A stretch of 64,000 bases of DNA. Origin: Siderastrea siderea. Lineage: Eukaryota > Cnidaria > Anthozoa > Scleractinia > Rhizangiidae. A model generated the notes under the pieces. The model saw only the letters and a program-made list of their open reading frames with translations. It was not told where the DNA came from and searched no databases. A program made the translations under genes and the position numbers. Below, in pieces: positions 54,456 through 64,000 of this stretch (positions are counted from its first letter, which is position 1; each line of letters starts with the position of its first letter). The DNA is taken from NCBI GenBank assembly GCA_964030785.1, contig OZ034976.1, positions 868,001 to 932,000 on the forward strand, in the 5' to 3' direction.

Positions 54456-56702
54456 GTCACCGAATGCTCGTTGTTTACTGAAAGTCGCTCTTGAAAGTCA
54501 TCGTGTTAAAAATTTGTCAGCTAACTTCATTACAGTCCTTCTATTCTTTAAGCGGCATTCAACAATTTAAAGCGCAGCAATATAATAGGCTCGTGAATTC
54601 TTTTCTTTGGTCACGTGCCCTTCAGCTCAAAAGTGTTTATTCAATCAATCAATCAGAAAAGGAGAAAAATAAGTTGTTAACAGTCATGCAGGCGCACTCC
54701 CTTAGAACGGCTACTGCGACATTTGGCCCAAATAACAGGAATTTGATACTGATTTCTGCATTTTTGTTTGGAAAAGCTCACATCACTCTTGAAGACGCAC
54801 CATTCGTCATCTAAGGTGAGTTTCTCTTTACCTTGATCGTAACAGACTGTGAAGTAAACACCAAACAATTAAGAAAAATCCAAGTAAAGAAAAAAAAAGG
54901 ACCTAAACAAAACTGCACCACAGTGATGTGCTGATCAATGCTAATTGAAAAATTCAACTTTATCTTTCCACATACTCAATCGAGGTTTGACTATAAGATA
55001 TTTAGTCTCAAAGGGAACGTGAAAAGCAAGCGCCCCTTAAGTAAGTTTAAAGGCAAATTATTTCGAAAAAGGTTCTAAAGAGAAGGACAATATTCGAGGA
55101 AATAGGCAGTTTCAAAATATTCATGATTCATAAATCAAATCAGGAACAAGTGGTTCTTAGTGGAGATCGGCATCTCTTTAAGGTAACAAGAATATATCAT
55201 ACTAGTGAACAAAAAATGGCAAGATTTGAAAACGGTGGCATCTAAAATTGTTTTGGAGGATAATCAGGCATCATCTTTGTGAAAGAGGCATCAGTTACGA
55301 CAGATTTTTAATCACTAGTTAGTCTTACGTTTTCTGCGTTTGAGAACTATTGTAACATTGTTTTTGTTTTATTTATCAGCGCAATCCAAGTTATCTCAGT
55401 TAGCACGGAACAAAACCAAACATCACTAATTACAAACACGCAGGAAGCGATACTGCTAATCGTGGCGGGTGCAAGACAAAAAAAGAGAGAATAAAAGACT
55501 GCGTACAACATATCATTCTACAAACTATGGAAGCAATCTAGTGTGTAGCATTGTTATCGTGACAAGTTTCATTTAGTTTACATTGATAATGGTGTACGAG
55601 ATAACAGCATTCCATAAAAACACCGCTACCATTAAACTGCAAAGCTCGTAAATTAATCTGAGAGACTCCAACGAAGTCATTTTCAGTCTTCAAGATTCTA
55701 AGAAGCAATTTCTTTGTCGCTGAAATAAATACACTTGCTCTCAATGATGCATTATACCGCAAAAAATGGGAGAGGTAAATTTAAGTAATTTTAGTTACCC
55801 AAATCAGTAGCAAGTTCGCTAATTGATTTTTGGGAAATCTTTGATAAACAACAATTGTGAAAATCTATCTGGCTTCAAAAAGAATGAATTAAAGTCTACA
55901 AAAAACTTCAGGAAATTTTCAAGCATCTGAGGGCTAATGAAAAATGTGTATTCGAAAAAAGGTTAAGTCTTGAAAAATATGTTATACAATCTTTTCAAAT
56001 TGCAATAATGTCGTGCAGTTTTTTCGCGGGAGAGCTCACACGGGAGTTCGTTTTACAAGCCAAAGGGTGAAAGAGTTTTCCTTTGTTAATTTCTCTTTTC
56101 TTTTGTTTTTCGTTTTGTTTGTTTGTTTTTTCCAACAAGCCAATTTACCTACGTTCGACTTCTGGATATTTAATTCTTGGTTCAGGTTTTTCTAGAAAAC
56201 GTGTTGATTTTTTTAAAGTAATGACTCACTGCCTGAACCTTCAATTCCTTGGTAACCAGTAAGCTTTACGTTAATTAAATAAAGAATCAATTTCCAAAAC
56301 ATTGTGCCTAAGCCTCTTTAAGTTCTTTATCACCAGGACGTTTAATAAGTGATATATCTCCAAGCTGAAACTAAAACTTATTTGTCTATTTGTTGTATGT
56401 TTTGAAACAATAAGAAGAAAGCTTTTATTTGCACCACAGGAGGACTAAATTTACCTTGAAATGAAAAATTAAAATTAAAATTCCTAGAGCGGTCAGGGCC
56501 AGAATATGTTCATAGTCGTAAACAATTTATATTCTTCATATCAAGTCCCATATCACAAAATTCACGAAAATTAAAAACATTTTAATCATTGGCGCACTGT
56601 TAGAAGTGTGGTTGCAGTGTTAAAAGTGAAAACTAATTTTAATACATGGTGTTTACTTTATTTCGCAAATGCTTTCGATATCCAGCACGAAATTCTAACT
56701 AC
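54456..56702. other. Intergenic / 5' flank of the PAN-EGF gene
   Basis: No exon or clear repeat recognised. A 107-codon ORF at 54491-54814 has no domain features. Confidence 0.35.
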
Positions 56703-57044
56703 ATGGAAATTAGCATCTGGTTTCTTGCATTATACCTGCCGTTGGGACAATTTCCCGCCTCTGCTGAAAGAATCTGTCAAAATTTCAACTTTCTAATAGA
56801 CAAGAACGTTGTTCCCAACCACGCCCTTGAAGGTCATGTGTTTAAAAACTCGACAGTGGGTAAAGTCACCCATTGTCACATGATGTGCAGAGATGATTGT
56901 CGCTGTATCTCTATGAACTACATGCACAACAAACAGCGAGACAACTGTGAATTGAACGAGGTAAATAAAGAGATGAAACCAGCAGCACTGAAATACAAAC
57001 CTGGAGCAAGTTATTATGATTTAGTGCGAGAGTACAAAGTTGAG
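56703..57044 (+). CDS. Secreted PAN/EGF/fibrinogen-like protein, exon 1 (signal peptide and PAN/Apple domain)
   Basis: The chosen ATG at 56703 gives MEISIWFLALYLPLGQFPASA, a good signal peptide with cleavage after ASA. An upstream in-frame Met at 56646 would bury it. A PAN/Apple domain follows, with Cys-rich spacing (HCHMMCRDDCRCISMNY...NCELN). These domains bind proteins or sugars outside the cell. The exon ends in GTTGAG before the donor GTGAGT at 57045, in phase 0. It joins in frame to the exon at 57483 after a 438-bp intron. Confidence 0.75.
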
Positions 57045-57482
57045 GTGAGTGCTGGCATTTTTTTTCTGGATTAAACTTGGATTAGCGACAGACTAACCGT
57101 TAAGTTTGTTTTCAAATAAAATTCCTTCCTCGTGGTAGTCTCCACAATCTTCGTCAATCAATAAAAAATGATTAAAGAGGAAAGAGAGAACAATATTTTG
57201 GTGTCTTGCAACAAATGTAGAATCCCACCTGCGAACTAACGTAATTCGTTTAAAAGAAATGAAAGTTTCCTCTTACTAAAGGAAAAAAGTTTCAGTCCTA
57301 TTATAACTCCACCCTACCCCCCCCCCCCCGTCCAAATTCATGCTATTCCAAAAATTTTAACTCATTTAAAATACATCCGACGTCAAAAACTAAAAGAAAA
57401 CTACGGGCAGGTAATATAATATGATAGTAACCGACCAGAAATAACATTGATCTACAAAATATTTTTTGTGTGTAAATACCAG

Positions 57483-58292
57483 GGACGAAGCTTTGTTCAA
57501 GGACAAGATCAATGTGTCAACAGGTGTTGCCAAACCAATCCATGTCTCCAGGGAGGGACCTGTAAGGAGATTTGTGACCCCACCACTGTGAGGTTCAACT
57601 GTACTTGCCCTGCTGATTACACTAGTCAGCGATGCGACAAAATAAAACATCCTCGGAGCTGCAAGGATCTGGCAACAAATGGCGCCAAAATATCTGGAAT
57701 GCACTTCCTGTACGATTCGCAAAAAAACCTTTTTCCAGTCTACTGCGACTTTGATTCCGAAGCTGGTTATGTTTGGACGTTAATACAATCTTTCGCGCTC
57801 GTCAACAACAACCAATTTACGACTTATAGGTTTGGTGATAACCTTCCTGTCAATGAAGATGATGGAGTCATAAACTGGAATGCTTATCGATTGTCTCTGT
57901 CCCGCATGCAGTCAATTGTTGACGCGTCAACTCACTTAAGAGCCACTTGCAACTTCCCGGTTGATGGTCTCGTGTACACCGACTACGCACGCGCAAAATT
58001 GGAAGGCCATGATCTGTTTGGTCAGTGGTCAGCCAAATGCCGCGCATATGAGTATGTTAACATACGGGGAATTGAGTGCCAGGAATGCACCGCGGGAACA
58101 TGGCAATTCTATGCGTGGCACATCAACAGCTATGAGAGTTCTTCAAGAGGCTGTCAGTTTGATGGCACAAATGGAGCTGCATCCCATGAACAGAACTTTG
58201 GTAGGTACGATTACACAAACCCTGCATTTCGGTGCACAGCCAGTCAAGACTCATCTACTCAACACTGGATTGGAAGCAAGTTCTCCGGTTAG
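57483..58292 (+). CDS. Secreted PAN/EGF/fibrinogen-like protein, exon 2 (EGF-like plus fibrinogen-related domain)
   Basis: The acceptor AATACCAG ends at 57482, phase 0, matching exon 1. The exon encodes an EGF-like domain (CQTNPCLQGGTC...CTCPADYTSQRC) and then a fibrinogen-related/TSP-like domain starting PRSCKDLATNGAKISGMHFL, with FPVYCDFDSEAGYVW. It continues through LSLSRMQSIVDASTHLRATCNFP to TQHWIGSKFSG. The stop is at 58290-58292. The whole architecture and many words resemble the coral uncharacterised skeletal organic matrix protein 5 group, known from coral skeleton proteomes, so a role in the extracellular matrix is plausible. The name is from memory and is a family-level statement only. 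Confidence 0.75.
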   Translation, partial: GRSFVQGQDQCVNRCCQTNPCLQGGTCKEICDPTTVRFNCTCPADYTSQRCDKIKHPRSCKDLATNGAKISGMHFLYDSQKNLFPVYCDFDSEAGYVWTLIQSFALVNNNQFTTYRFGDNLPVNEDDGVINWNAYRLSLSRMQSIVDASTHLRATCNFPVDGLVYTDYARAKLEGHDLFGQWSAKCRAYEYVNIRGIECQECTAGTWQFYAWHINSYESSSRGCQFDGTNGAASHEQNFGRYDYTNPAFRCTASQDSSTQHWIGSKFSG

Positions 58293-60821
58293 GGCTCTGC
58301 TCTACATGCTAAAAAAACGTTTTCTGTTATCTCTAACTTGAACGTTCTTAAAGAATACTTAAACAACATTTTAACACTTAACAACGAAGATATTATTGGG
58401 TAAAACATTGTAATAATTACACAATAATTATAGTAGTAGTAAGTAACCTATCCGTCTAAGTAGACAATGGTGTGCGTCTGTTAAGTCACTCAGCCAAGTT
58501 GAGGTTGTCTTAGGTAACGTGGCTGTTGAGGTCGCCAATGTTGATGCTGATCTGAGCTGACAAGTGTTACAGACGTTTTTAGGGTATTCTTCATATAATC
58601 AGCACAGCTAGTGGCGTCAAAGTAACAATCAAATTACTTGAGGTTGGTTAGTTAAGTTGGGGTCGAAGTTACAATCTTTTATTTACTGGTGTATACGAGT
58701 AAGCGCCTCCCAAACATTTAAGATGTATCATTCAATTGGAAAGAAGTTAGTGAAGGTGTGTCAAGCAGAGTACCCATTTAATCACGTGCTCGCGCGTTGA
58801 ACCTAGTCACGTGGTTGTAGCCTCTGTGTGATACAAGATGCTGAGCTCAGACCTTAGCCGAGACCACGATCGCAACTAAGGCGGTAATGTAAAACGTCAC
58901 AAGAAAGTGAAGGCGTAAATACAACGTTTACTTTCAGTGCGTAAAGAAAGAACCGTCACCTTCGTGTGTTTACGTGCACGTTCTCCTCAAAACCTTGACT
59001 CTGTTCATTTCACCTTGGGATTTTGCAGCTGACAACTAAGAAGTGGACAAAAATGCCAAAACACGTTAAAAGTCTTTGTACTGCTCATTACACGTTTTGT
59101 TTAGTGTCGTTCGAGTTGCCTTCGCCGTTGCTGCTGCTCATCGTGTTCCTGCTTTAAGAAATTATAAACCAGGTCTGGGCTCTGTCAGCAAACTACCGGG
59201 TTTTTAAGAATCCCGAAACACTTTCACACCCTGTGAGTGCTGTAACTAACAAAATCTTTAATTACAGTGAGCGAAATACGGTCTTACTAAAAAAACATTG
59301 TGTGGAGTTTTAATGCTATAGTACGATTTGGTAATACTTTGGATCAACAATTGCTCCCCTTATACAAAGTTCTTATATTTGTACGATTCATAACTTTTCA
59401 GCATCAAAAGCTAAGACATTCAAACTTTTTAGTATACCATACTGTAATGTAATATTATCGGCTAACAAATGAAGCTAATTCTTGTCAAAAACGTTAAAGA
59501 GGGTGAGTCACTTTTCCCATGAAAATATTTTACTCGTATGGATCTAAAATTTTGGCTCACAAAACTACCGCCATTAGATCTAATTATTTCCCTTTTTTAC
59601 GGTATATTTTGGGTTTATTTTCCGAATCGGATTTAGTCATTTTAGATATTTTGGTGTTGGGAAAAATATACGTTACGCAAATGAAAAAACAAAGAAATGG
59701 AGTGTCGAAATGAATATAATAATTCTGCCTTATCGTAGAACAAACCTTAATTTGTGTATTGAGCTTAATTCTGAGCAAGTTTCATTTAGTTTGTGAATTA
59801 AGGGAGGATCCCAGCTGCTTAAAACATTTCCAAACAAAAAATTTCCTGTTTCCTCCATAGTTTACTTTAAGGTGTACTGGACTCGCACTTTTCGGGGAAA
59901 ATCCACATCATAATTAGTTTTCTGCATCTTATTAAAATCTGGGATCGTTCGCGCCCTTTCACACCTTTTCCAGGTCTTTGTTCTCTTATTTAAGGGCTTT
60001 TTGAGTAAAATTTCAATTTCAAAGTAAAATCTTTCTTGACAGGAACTTAGCCTAAGTTGCGACATTTCATTGTAGCGGAATACCTTTTTTATCGGAATTC
60101 AACTCTTCAGCAACGTAAGATTTGCAAATTTTTGCACAACTAAATAAACTAAGCCAAATCTAAAATTCTTTTGTTCGCTAAGCAATATGGTCAACCTTCC
60201 AGCCATAAGTAGGTACAATGTGATTCGCTAAGCGGCGGAAAGGAATGTCGAACTTGGGTAAGCAGGCGTAGTGGGGAGGAGGGTAATACGACTCCCCTAA
60301 AAACGACTGCGTGGGGGGCTAAGCAATAAGCAGCTGGGGTACAGTCACTTTTTTCCTGCATGACAACAGTATAATTAAACGGATTGTGAAATGTAATTAC
60401 TGAAACGGATTTCGTATAAATACGAGAGGGTTGTAGGCGAACACTCAGCTTTTTTGTACACTGTGATTGAAGATCCTTCTGAGACCTGAGCTTAGTACTC
60501 AGGAGTATTAAAGCACTGTAGACGCCTTCAACAGTGGTCGGTACTCTTGCTACGAAATCTGTGTTCTTACACTTTATCGATTACAACCTGAAAACCACTC
60601 ACAGTATGCGTAATTCGAGCATTAGTACCCTTAGTAACTAGGAAATTGATCAAGTTCTTCGAAAAATATTGACCCCTTGAAAATTCACGGAAAATGAAAC
60701 AAAAAATGGCTATCTGTATTAACTGCTTCTGGGTCGTTGTGTTCGTTTTAAACCTCATAATGAATCGACAAGTTTATTTCTTTGCTCTTGTAAAGCTGAG
60801 CGGTACTTTGTTTCTGGTTTT
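58293..60821. other. Intergenic
   Basis: No gene or clear repeat recognised. Confidence 0.35.
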
Positions 60822-61168
60822 CTAAGTGTAAGCTTGACAATTGGACTTATGTTTTTTCCAGTCTTGCGTCTGACATTTTTTACCGCAATAGAACACTTTT
60901 TTACAGCCTAAACATCTTTTCAAATCCGATGTCTTTGAATGACAAAAGGCGCATTCTGGCTCCTTGAGCGGAGGTGCCCATTGAGGGGGACCAGACGCAG
61001 ATGTGCGATTCAGCTCCGTAAAGACGGAAGCCATTCGTTGTTGCAACAAGTCTGCGAAGAAGTCGTGATCAGAGAAGCCATCTGAAGGAAACTCTTGTTC
61101 AGTTGGTCTGGCCTCTGGAGAAAAATACTGGTTGGAGGGAAAGTCTGTCCTGAACCCTTTCATTGTTT
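60822..61168 (-). CDS. MYND zinc-finger protein, last exon
   Basis: After a Ser/Pro/Glu-rich linker the protein ends in a MYND finger: CAFCHSKTSDLKRCLGCKKVFYCGKKCQTQDWKKHKSNC, with all Cys and His ligands present. MYND fingers recruit other proteins, often by proline-rich motifs, in chromatin or cilia proteins. The exon starts after the acceptor TTTATGTTGCAG in phase 1, completing a Glu codon with the last G of the 39-nt exon upstream. The stop is at 60822-60824. The segment before the finger (SDGFSDHDFFADLLQQRM) is not recognised, so the protein family beyond MYND is open. Confidence 0.75.
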
Positions 61169-61222
61169 CTGCAACATAAAGTAGCAATAAAACTGGTTTT
61201 GAAAGTCCGTCCACTGGCTTAC

Positions 61223-61261
61223 CATCCTCTGTTTGCGTGGTGGGCTGTGCATTTATAATGG
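61223..61261 (-). CDS. MYND zinc-finger protein, 39-nt internal exon
   Basis: Bounded by acceptor AAACTGATGCAG and donor GATG-GTAAGC. It reads IINAQPTTQTED in the phase-1 frame needed by the last exon. The intron to the last exon is only 54 nt. Confidence 0.6.
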
Positions 61262-61518
61262 CTGCATCAGTTTATCAAACTAGCAAAACTAAAGCCGAAA
61301 TTTATGCCTTTTAAAATTGAGGTAAATGAAATAAAAACTCATAAAATTGCTGCCATGGTGTTTTGATTTGTGTTTCTGTGTTCATTTTGACAAATTAAGG
61401 CTCGCGAAGATAACAGTCGGACTTTCTCAAAAGTAAAGAAAGAAAACAGGGCATGCAACTCAGTGGGAAGCCCGCAAAAGACACTACCCAGTCGAACATT
61501 TCGTCAAGAAATCGTATT

Positions 61519-61800
61519 TGCCCTCTTCGCTCACACACAAACATCTTGGCCCTTGAAAGAATAGTCTTCGAAGAAAGGTTAAGCCAATAAAATTTTAACG
61601 GAAAAAGGCATTCTTCGAATTCTTTGAGTTCGGATTTCTTTCAGTTTATAGGGAAAAAGCAAATTGACGGTTGTATTCAAAAGTTTGGGCTCGATTGTAA
61701 AGATCTATCTGCGATCGAATCTAACTCAAATTTGGCCTAAACTTTCCTCGAAGACTATTCTCTCGAGGGCCAAGATTTTTTTGTGTGAGCGAAGAGGGCA
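61519..61800. mobile_element. 282-bp MITE in an intron of the MYND gene
   Basis: TGCCCTCTTCGCTCACACA at 61519 is mirrored by TGTGTGAGCGAAGAGGGCA ending at 61800. The arms are about 70 bp long and include GAATAGTCTTCGA/TCGAAGACTATTC and CTTGGCCCT/AGGGCCAAG. Confidence 0.75.
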
Positions 61801-62180
61801 TGCATTAAACAATGTACCTTTTTTTTTTTATTTTGGTGACTAAATTACACAAATTTAGTACCTAATTGTATCTTTAATTACAGTTGAGGTTGTTTATGAT
61901 CCTGCCGACAGTTAGAAAGTTACTAACTTATGATTAAATTCACTGAAGACTTCGAGAAAGTGAAACGAAATGTTTTGAAAATCAGATAAGATAATTTGTG
62001 AGAGTGCTTTCAGTTAATATATTATAAAATCACACTAGGTGGAGCCTAACAGTCGAGCAGTATTAGACAGATAGATATATAGATAGATATTAACATAAAA
62101 GCGTGGCTGAAAACAACAAGATGGAGAACAACGTAGGTAAAAGGAGCGGTTGCCGTAGCCAGAAACTCGCCTTAACTTAC

Positions 62181-62270
62181 CAAAGTATTCAAGATTCCTC
62201 TCTCTTGGAAACAACGGGGACAAAAAGGAGTTTTTCCATACACCAGACTCACTTGACTGAGCAACTCTAG
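62181..62270 (-). CDS. MYND zinc-finger protein, 90-nt internal exon (tentative)
   Basis: Bounded by acceptor TTTACACGAATGCAG and donor TACTTTG-GTAAGT. In phase 1 it reads VAQSSESGVWKNSFL...NLEYF and joins the 39-nt exon in frame. A phase-0 reading (LELLSQVSLVYGK...CPRCFQERG) is also open but would give a stop in the next exon. Confidence 0.5.
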
Positions 62271-62470
62271 CTGCATTCGTGTAAAGCAGTTTACGTAACA
62301 GGCTTTTCTCCTGTTGGAAGAAATTTAAGGCCGTGGCTTACCACAACTTTCAGAAAAGAAAGATAACCTTTTTGAACCTTAAGTTTAAAGCCAACACGAG
62401 TTTTCTTTTGGGTCATTTGTTGCTACAACTGTTGACAGAAATGATATTATCCTGTAAAAAAAGACTACAA

Positions 62471-62865
62471 GAAAATATCAAATATAACAGACGGAGGGCT
62501 AGGAGGTGACTGGAAACTAGACTTTTCAGGGCGTTTTTCCTCAAAATCTAGCCGTAAGGGTCCCTCAAATTTTCAGGATTTGGAAAATGGCTCTAAATAA
62601 ACACCTTTGCAAAAGAAAATAAAAATTTGTAAAGCAGAATTTTTGCCAATGAAGAAAATGTGGAATTTTGGCCTTTTTGAGAATTACTAATAGTCTCTTA
62701 CAAATTTTCATTTTCGTTTGCATATTAGGTGTTCATCCAATGCCACTTTTCAAATTCTGAAAAATTTAAGGCGGGCTCCTACAGCTAGATTTTGAGAAAA
62801 AAGTTCTGAAAAAGCCTAGTTACCAGTCCCCTCCTAGCGGTCGGTCTGTTATATTTGATATTTTC
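62471..62865. mobile_element. 395-bp fold-back MITE
   Basis: GAAAATATCAAATATAACAGA at 62471 is exactly mirrored at 62845-62865, and the arms continue inward for over 130 bp (CTAGGAGGxGACTGG, TCAAAATCTAGC and their complements). The inner parts also pair (AATAAACACC / GGTGTTCATCC). Confidence 0.75.
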
Positions 62866-62942
62866 TAAGCTTCTCGTATTTCTTTTCCAGGAGAATGTTT
62901 CTTTCAACAGTTGTAGCAACAAGGTTTTCACGGCTTTATAAC

Positions 62943-63048
62943 AAGTCAGTCAGTCAGTCAGTCAGTCAGTCATTCAGTCAGTTCAGTCAGTCATTCAGTC
63001 AGTTCAGTCAGTCATCCAGTCAGTCAGTCAGTCAGTCAGTCAGTCAGT

Positions 63049-63119
<71 letters not shown>

Positions 63120-63533
63120 TCAGTCAGTCAGTCAGTCAGTCAGTCAGTCAGTCAGTCAGTCAGTCAGTCAGTCAGTCATCAGCCAGCGAGGCAGTCAGTC
63201 AGTCAGTCATCAGCCAGCCAGGCAGTCAGTCAGTCAGTCAGTCAGTCAGTCAGTCAGTCAGTCAGGTCAGTCAGTCAGGTCAGTCAGTCAGTCAGTCAGT
63301 CAGTCAGTCAGTCAGTCAGTCAGTCATCAGCCAGCCAGGCAGGCAGGCAGGCAGGCAGTCAGTCAGTCAGTCAGTCAGTCGGTCAGTCAATCAGTCAGGT
63401 CAGTCAGTCAGGTCAGTCAGTCAGTCAGCCAGTCAGTTAGTCAGACAGTCAGTCAGTCAGGTCAGTCAGTCAGTCAGTCAGTCAGTCAGTAAGCCAGTCA
63501 CTCATTTAGTCAAAATGAGGCAGTCAGTCAGTC
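62943..63533. repeat. Tetranucleotide microsatellite (CAGT)n/(CAGG)n, about 590 bp
   Basis: Long runs of TCAG and GGCA units alternate in blocks with occasional CATCAGCCAGC interruptions that themselves recur (63176, 63206, 63323). A 181-codon ORF through it encodes only Ser/Val/Gln/Arg repeats and is not a gene. It lies in an intron or just upstream of the MYND exons. Confidence 0.9.
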
Positions 63534-63716
63534 AGTCATTCAGCAACTCTGTCAGTCGTCAAAAGACATTAATTCGAACAATAATTCAGCCTATTAGTCA
63601 GCTAATTAAAAAACGATTCAAAATCTGCATGTGCATTAACCATCGAAAAAAGAATCAAATGGATAATAACCATCAAGATACAAAATGCTCAACAGCAACA
63701 ATTTATCGTTACTCAC

Positions 63717-63983
63717 TTGCTGGTCAGCAACAATTCTTTTTACTGCATTAAGCCAGGTGACGGAGAAGAAGGATTTCATTGTTTGCGCAGCTGTTGCATC
63801 ATCGCGAAGCTTATCAGCAAACCGCTGACAATCGTAGAACAAAACTTTAACAACAGGTACGTTTTTCCATTTGTACATTTCTTGAACTTTAATAACAAAG
63901 CCCTTCTTCTTTGCCATTGTGTCTGGTGCTTGGTACGGCTCTGCAGTGACTCCACGTTCATCAACACAATATACCTGGCGCAT
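63717..63983 (-). CDS. Internal exon of an unrecognised host gene (89 codons)
   Basis: The exon is bounded by acceptor TTTCCTTTGACAG before 63983 and donor CAGCAA-GTGAGT after 63717, and is open in phase 0. It encodes charged, soluble sequence (VYCVDERGVTAEPYQ...KWKNVPVVKVLFYDCQRFADKLRDD). No domain was recognised. It may be an upstream exon of the MYND gene on the same strand, but the phases do not fit directly (0 versus 1), so another exon would be required. It could also be a separate gene. Confidence 0.5.
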
Positions 63984-64000
63984 CTGTCAAAGGAAACAAA

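Noticed and set aside
57390..57722. 110-codon minus-strand ORF
   Set aside because: It is antisense to the EGF-coding exon and intron of the PAN/EGF gene.
62895..63440. 181-codon ORF made of SVSQ and AGRQ repeats
   Set aside because: It is simply the translation of a tetranucleotide microsatellite, so the open frame is a by-product of a repeat lacking stops. No splice or domain evidence.

Overview
The window reads as nuclear DNA of an anthozoan cnidarian, most likely a stony coral. Host exons have GT-AG introns, one host gene is a TPR-CHAT protein of the kind expanded in corals and anemones, another is a secreted PAN/EGF/fibrinogen-like protein resembling coral skeletal-matrix proteins, and the rest is dense with metazoan transposons. 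No bacterial operons, CRISPR array, tRNA or rRNA gene was recognised.

Layout. 1-4.7 kb is a compact, intron-free, AT-rich block unlike its surroundings. It holds the C-terminal end of a probable A32-like DNA-packaging ATPase, a phage-tail-fibre-like protein, small ORFs, a small membrane protein, a VLTF3-like late transcription factor and a novel internally repeated protein. A TATAATATA-like motif sits at or just before several start codons, and the block closes in a cluster of perfect hairpins. I interpret it as part of an integrated large-DNA-virus-like or Polinton-like element. 4.7-7.6 kb holds two non-autonomous DNA transposons, one with TTAA-type ends and one large fold-back element with a perfect 8-bp target duplication. 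10-18.7 kb is a tyrosine-recombinase (DIRS/Ngaro-type) retrotransposon whose recombinase gene is split by an almost pristine Gypsy LTR retrotransposon (144-bp LTRs differing at one site, 5-bp target duplication). 18.7-25.6 kb is intergenic with a 187-bp MITE and a 38-bp perfect palindrome. 25.6-28.8 kb is a piggyBac transposase cut in two by a 1.7-kb insertion. 28.8-37.4 kb is intergenic with a 275-bp tandem array interrupted by a 403-bp MITE.

37.4-42.2 kb (minus strand) is the TPR-CHAT gene: 19 TPR units and a CHAT protease-like domain with a His/Cys pair. Two small deletions near its 5' end break the frame. Its upstream region, including a non-coding 5' exon, is present in two to three diverged copies up to 46.6 kb. 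48.9-52.7 kb is a decayed PIF/Harbinger transposon with both genes recognisable. 52.9-54.5 kb is a large fold-back repeat. 56.7-58.3 kb is the two-exon PAN/EGF/fibrinogen-like gene. 60.8-62.3 kb holds the last three exons of a MYND zinc-finger gene (minus strand). 62.5-63.5 kb holds a fold-back MITE and a 0.6-kb tetranucleotide microsatellite, and the window ends on another minus-strand exon.

The best candidate for something undescribed is the left 4.7 kb. The set of genes implies virion assembly (ATPase), a fibre, late-gene transcription (VLTF3-like) and a shared short promoter, all uninterrupted in an animal genome. Host genes are few, and most of the window is repeats inserted into one another.
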